From Chania fonticola_B (GTDB lineage: Bacteria; Pseudomonadota; Gammaproteobacteria; Enterobacterales; Enterobacteriaceae), in NCBI RefSeq assembly GCF_048537545.1, contig NZ_CP183218.1: a stretch of DNA of 64,000 nt; one strand, 5' to 3'. Numbering within the stretch: the stretch's first letter is position 1; each line of letters opens with the position of its first letter. Below, in pieces: positions 61,148 through 64,000 of the stretch. The position numbers and the translations under genes are program-made. The notes beneath the pieces are model-generated. The model worked only from the letters and a program-made list of their open reading frames with translations. It ran no database searches and was not told where the DNA came from.

Positions 61148-62332
61148 CTATGCGGTACGGGTAACGTCAAGGATGGCGGCGGTCACATAGTCCAGGTTTT
61201 GCTGGTTCAGGCCAGGCAGACACATCCTGCCGGGCGCCACCAGATAAATGGAATATTGCTGCCGCAGTTGACCGAGCTGGCGTTCATTCAACCCGGTGTA
61301 GCTGAACATGCCCTTTTGATCGCGAATGCGGGTGTAGTCCAGCGTGGTACCGCCCTGCTCCAGGCCAGCAGCCAGGCCAACGCGCATCTGTTTGATGCGT
61401 TGACGCATGGTGGTCAACTCACTGGCCCACTGTTGGTATAGCTGCGGGTCTGCCAGCAGGGTTTCCACAATCTGGCTACCGTGAGTCGGTGGGCAGGAAT
61501 AACTGCGGCGGATCAGCGTCTTCAATGCACCTTTTACGTTCGCCGCAGCCTCGGCCGTAGCGCAGCGCACCGATAGCCCCCCTAAACGCTGGCCATACAG
61601 CGCCACGTTCTTGGAAAAGGAGTTACTGACCAGAAAATCCACGTCGGTTTTCAACATCGCCCGCAGCGCGAAGCAGTCTTCGTCCAGCCCATCGCCAAAG
61701 CCTTGATACGCGATGTCATAGAAAGGCAGTAGCCGACGCTGTTGCACCACATCGATCACCCTTTGCCATTGCGCCGGTCTGAGATCGGTGCCGGTGGGGT
61801 TATGGCAGCACGGATGCAGCAATACCACTGCCCCCTCCGGCAAAGTGGAGAGCATGTCGAGCATGGCTTCCAAACGCAGTTGGCCAGACGCATCGTCAAA
61901 ATACGGGTAGGTATTCACCTTCAGCCCTGCCCCTTCAAATATCGCCCAGTGGTTGGCCCAGGTAGGATCGGAAACCCAGATTTCGCGGCGCGCCAGATAG
62001 TGATAAATAAAATCGGCACCCAGTTTCAGTGCGCCAGAGCCACCCACACTTTGTACCGTAGCAATACGGTCCGCCGGTTCACCAAACAGCAGCGTCTGGA
62101 TCTGGCGGGCAAACAGTGCAGAACCTTCGATTGGCGGGTAAGTATGTGGCCGCTGTTGTTCCAGTAAACGCTGTTCGGCAATATGTACGGCCTGCATCAA
62201 GGGAATATTACCCTGATGGTCGTAATACAGGCCTATACCCAAGTTAACCTTTTGCGGATTAGCATCCTGCATATAGGCTTCCATCAGTGACATAATAGGA
62301 TCGGGCGTTGACGGGGTAATATGTGCGAACAT
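61148..62332 (-). CDS. class I aminotransferase (aspartate/aromatic type)
   Basis: A 394-residue PLP aminotransferase of the TyrB/AspC group. Conserved parts are NLGIGLYYDHQGNIPLMQAV, TVQSVGGSGALKLGADF, HPCCHNPTGTDLRPAQWQRV and the Schiff-base lysine in NSFSKNVALYGQRLGGL, with the terminal arginine in APGRMCLPGLN. The asparagine-tyrosine pattern fits use of aromatic amino acids. In its operon context kynurenine or a related amino acid is a possible substrate; this is inference. It is not the usual tyrB locus. Confidence 0.88.
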   Translation of the reverse strand: MFAHITPSTPDPIMSLMEAYMQDANPQKVNLGIGLYYDHQGNIPLMQAVHIAEQRLLEQQRPHTYPPIEGSALFARQIQTLLFGEPADRIATVQSVGGSGALKLGADFIYHYLARREIWVSDPTWANHWAIFEGAGLKVNTYPYFDDASGQLRLEAMLDMLSTLPEGAVVLLHPCCHNPTGTDLRPAQWQRVIDVVQQRRLLPFYDIAYQGFGDGLDEDCFALRAMLKTDVDFLVSNSFSKNVALYGQRLGGLSVRCATAEAAANVKGALKTLIRRSYSCPPTHGSQIVETLLADPQLYQQWASELTTMRQRIKQMRVGLAAGLEQGGTTLDYTRIRDQKGMFSYTGLNERQLGQLRQQYSIYLVAPGRMCLPGLNQQNLDYVTAAILDVTRTA

Positions 62333-62394
62333 AGATTATCCTTAACTCATTATGTAATGAATCAGCAGGTGAATATTATTTTATGAAGATTTAA

Positions 62395-62766
62395 TTACGC
62401 TGTGGCGCTAACGGTGATTTCTATTTTCATTCCTGGCACCACCAATTTATCAACAATCACCGTTGAGCGGTTGGGATACGGATAATTAAAATACTGTTGA
62501 TAGATTTTATCGAGCAGTTTAACATCATTAACATCGGTAAGATAAACAATAACCTGTAATACATTATCGCTATGGCTATTGGCGGCCTTCAGCGTGGTGG
62601 CTAAATTATCAAACGTCAGCGTAATTTGTTTTTCCGGATCGCCGGTTTCAATAGTGCCATCCTGGCGGACCGGGCCATGGGCGGTGAATAACATCCCGCC
62701 GCCTTTGGTCGCCCAGGAAAAAGGTTGCCCGATCTCCGGCAGGCCGGTTTCAATGACTGTGCGCAT
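62395..62766 (-). CDS. RidA family imine/enamine deaminase
   Basis: A 123-residue YjgF/YER057c/UK114 protein. Typical parts are FTAHGPVRQDGTIETGDPEK, NLATTLKAANSHSDNVLQVI, VYLTDVNDV and the C-terminal PNRSTVIVDKLVVPGMKIEI with the substrate-anchoring arginine. It would clear reactive imine intermediates made by PLP enzymes. The ATG at 62766 has GGAG eight bases upstream and overlaps the hydrolase gene by 17 bases; the aminotransferase follows after 62 bases. Confidence 0.9.
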   Translation of the reverse strand: MRTVIETGLPEIGQPFSWATKGGGMLFTAHGPVRQDGTIETGDPEKQITLTFDNLATTLKAANSHSDNVLQVIVYLTDVNDVKLLDKIYQQYFNYPYPNRSTVIVDKLVVPGMKIEITVSATA

Positions 62767-63565
62767 CAAGATACTCTCCATCGGTAAGCAGGAAACGGTG
62801 CAGAGCGCCATCGGCGGCAAAGACCGCATCCAGCACGCTGTAATGATTAGCACCGGGGAGCGCATAACGGCTAACCGGCAGCCCCCGCGCCCGCAATGCG
62901 GAATAATAATAAAGCGATTGCCCAATCAGCTCCGGCAGTTCCGCCGCGCCGTAAAACAGCACCATGGGCTTCAAAGATAGCGGTATATTACGCGCCGGGC
63001 TTAAGGCCTCTATCTGCTGGGTGGTCAGCTTTAGCTGCTGGTTTACGTAGCTCGCCAGCAGCGGCTGTAACTCAAAAATGCCGCTGATGGGAAACACCGC
63101 CTGCACTCGCGGATGGTGTTGCCAATACGCAGCCAAATGTCCACCGGCAGAATGACCCGTGAGATAAACCGGTTTATCGCCACGCGGCTTCAGCCGCCGC
63201 TCGATGGCATCCAGCGCGCCCCCAATTTGCTGACAAATATCGGCCAAGTTAGCCGCTGGCGCCAGGGTATATTCCACCAGTACCACATCAAAACCTAATG
63301 ACAATGGCATGCTTGCAATAAAAGCAAAATCCTGCTTATCACAAAACTGCCAATAGCCGCCGTGAATAAATATTATCGTGCCTTTATATTCTTCAGTTGA
63401 ATAAAACCAGTCAAAAACTTCACGCGGCGCATCCCCATAAGCCATATTCAACTCATGGCGTTGCTGTTGGTAAACTCGCTGACTGCGTGATTGAAATGAG
63501 AGCAGGATCTCGTTTTCATCAGCCACCGTCGTTGCGTTATCGTAACTGCCCGCTAAAAGTTTCAT
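62750..63565 (-). CDS. alpha/beta hydrolase, kynurenine-formamidase-like
   Basis: A 271-residue hydrolase with the HGGYW oxyanion motif (IIFIHGGYWQFCDK) that marks the kynurenine formamidase (arylformamidase) group, nucleophile serine in LTGHSAGGHLAAYW and a terminal histidine in LPGANHYSVLDA. Known members hydrolyse N-formyl-L-kynurenine. It begins an operon with RidA, an aminotransferase and a permease, all on the minus strand. No clear ribosome site precedes the ATG at 63565. Other carboxylic ester or amide substrates are possible. Confidence 0.8.
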   Translation of the reverse strand: MKLLAGSYDNATTVADENEILLSFQSRSQRVYQQQRHELNMAYGDAPREVFDWFYSTEEYKGTIIFIHGGYWQFCDKQDFAFIASMPLSLGFDVVLVEYTLAPAANLADICQQIGGALDAIERRLKPRGDKPVYLTGHSAGGHLAAYWQHHPRVQAVFPISGIFELQPLLASYVNQQLKLTTQQIEALSPARNIPLSLKPMVLFYGAAELPELIGQSLYYYSALRARGLPVSRYALPGANHYSVLDAVFAADGALHRFLLTDGEYLDAHSH

Positions 63566-63768
63566 ATATTAAACTTTGTTTATTATTTAAGATGTGAGTT
63601 AACTATTAGCAACATGTTAAAATATTGTCAAGACAGCGCATACGGCAATGCGTGTTCGGCGAGATAAATTTATTTTTTCCGGCAATAAGTTTCACTGGTT
63701 AAACATTTAGAGGTTATTTTAAAGTTTCATCCATGAAACTCGAAAATAAATTGAGGATAAAGGATAAG

Positions 63769-63793
63769 TGGGCGCAGCATGCCTCGCCCCTAC
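63769..63793. repeat. dispersed palindrome GTAGGGGCG..GCGCCC, copy D
   Basis: Reading with the LysR gene it is GTAGGGGCGAGGCATGCTGC then GCCC. The TAG supplies the LysR stop codon. A separate hairpin CTCGCCC-CTAC-GGGCGAG (63783-63800) overlaps its outer arm. Confidence 0.65.
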
Positions 63794-64000
63794 GGGCGAG
63801 CCGGTTGTATTTGCGCAATTTGGCTGAGGTGCTGATAAGCGTAATCCCAAAAGGTACGCACCTTCAGCGGCATGTATTGCACATTATTCGCCACCAGTTG
63901 CACCGGCACTGGCATGGGCTCGTAGGCGGCCAGCAGCCGCACCAGCGTACCATTGGCCAGATCGTCCGCCACCTGATAAGACAGTAGCCTTGCGATCCCC
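63790..64000 (-). CDS. LysR-type regulator, C-terminal end (start beyond window)
   Basis: About 69 codons open from the right edge, ending ARLLSYQVADDLANGTLVRL, LAAYEPMPVPVQLVANN and VRTFWDYAYQHLSQIA. This is the typical end of a LysR effector domain (G-x-LVRLL-x-x-YEP pattern). It lies upstream of the formamidase operon on the same strand and may regulate it. The stop codon comes from a dispersed palindrome. Confidence 0.75.
   Translation of the reverse strand, partial: GIARLLSYQVADDLANGTLVRLLAAYEPMPVPVQLVANNVQYMPLKVRTFWDYAYQHLSQIAQIQPARP

Overview
The window looks like a chromosomal segment of an enterobacterium of the Serratia/Yersiniaceae type. This is inferred from the gene order of the flagellar-chemotaxis cluster, FlhC/FlhD/RcsA/DsrB sequences close to their E. 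coli counterparts, an mgtCB operon and an E. coli-style paa cluster. No rRNA, tRNA or CRISPR array was seen.

Bases 1-20.4 kb hold the flagellar and chemotaxis regulon: flgD (cut by the left edge), flgC, flgB, divergent flgA, flgM-flgN, then flhE-flhA-flhB, cheZ-cheY-cheB-cheR, a Tap-like and a Tsr-like receptor, cheW-cheA-motB-motA, and the master regulator flhDC. Three sigma-28 (FliA) promoters with exact 11-base spacers can be read (before flgM, before the Tsr-like gene, inside the end of flhC). An Rpn-family nuclease gene sits inside the cluster between flgN and flhE. Upstream of flhD is a 1.3 kb AT-rich control region with a perfect-half-site CRP site and an RcsAB-like palindrome, bordered by a Cnu/Hha-type regulator and uspC.

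Bases 22.9-46 kb are mixed accessory and housekeeping genes: a CurA-type reductase, tryptophan 2,3-dioxygenase, a PhyH-type dioxygenase with a divergent AraC regulator, the mgtCB operon (mgtB broken by an IS1-family element with a 15 bp target duplication), a LysR/PLP-decarboxylase pair, a GNAT acetyltransferase, rcsA-dsrB, a cold-shock protein, a voltage-gated-type K+ channel with a C-terminal zinc ribbon, a quinone oxidoreductase, yidB, yeaQ, small proteins, a diguanylate cyclase and an AAA ATPase.

Bases 44.5-59.7 kb carry the complete phenylacetate catabolic cluster: paaZ divergent from paaABCDEFGHIJK, followed by paaX and paaY. The paaZ-paaA gap has an inverted repeat fitting a PaaX operator and a CRP-like site. 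An IS481-family element (1285 bp, 18 bp perfect terminal repeats, GGGAG target duplication) lies between paaK and paaX, inside a palindromic MITE-like repeat that has a second copy near cheW.

Bases 59.7-64 kb hold a four-gene operon (kynurenine-formamidase-like hydrolase, RidA, class I aminotransferase, amino-acid permease) preceded by the 3' end of a LysR gene cut by the right edge. Together with the tryptophan dioxygenase this could make a tryptophan-to-kynurenine/kynurenate route; that link is inference. Dispersed palindromes of the type GTAGGGGCGC..GCGCCC lie at gene ends, and two of them supply the stop codon of a LysR gene.
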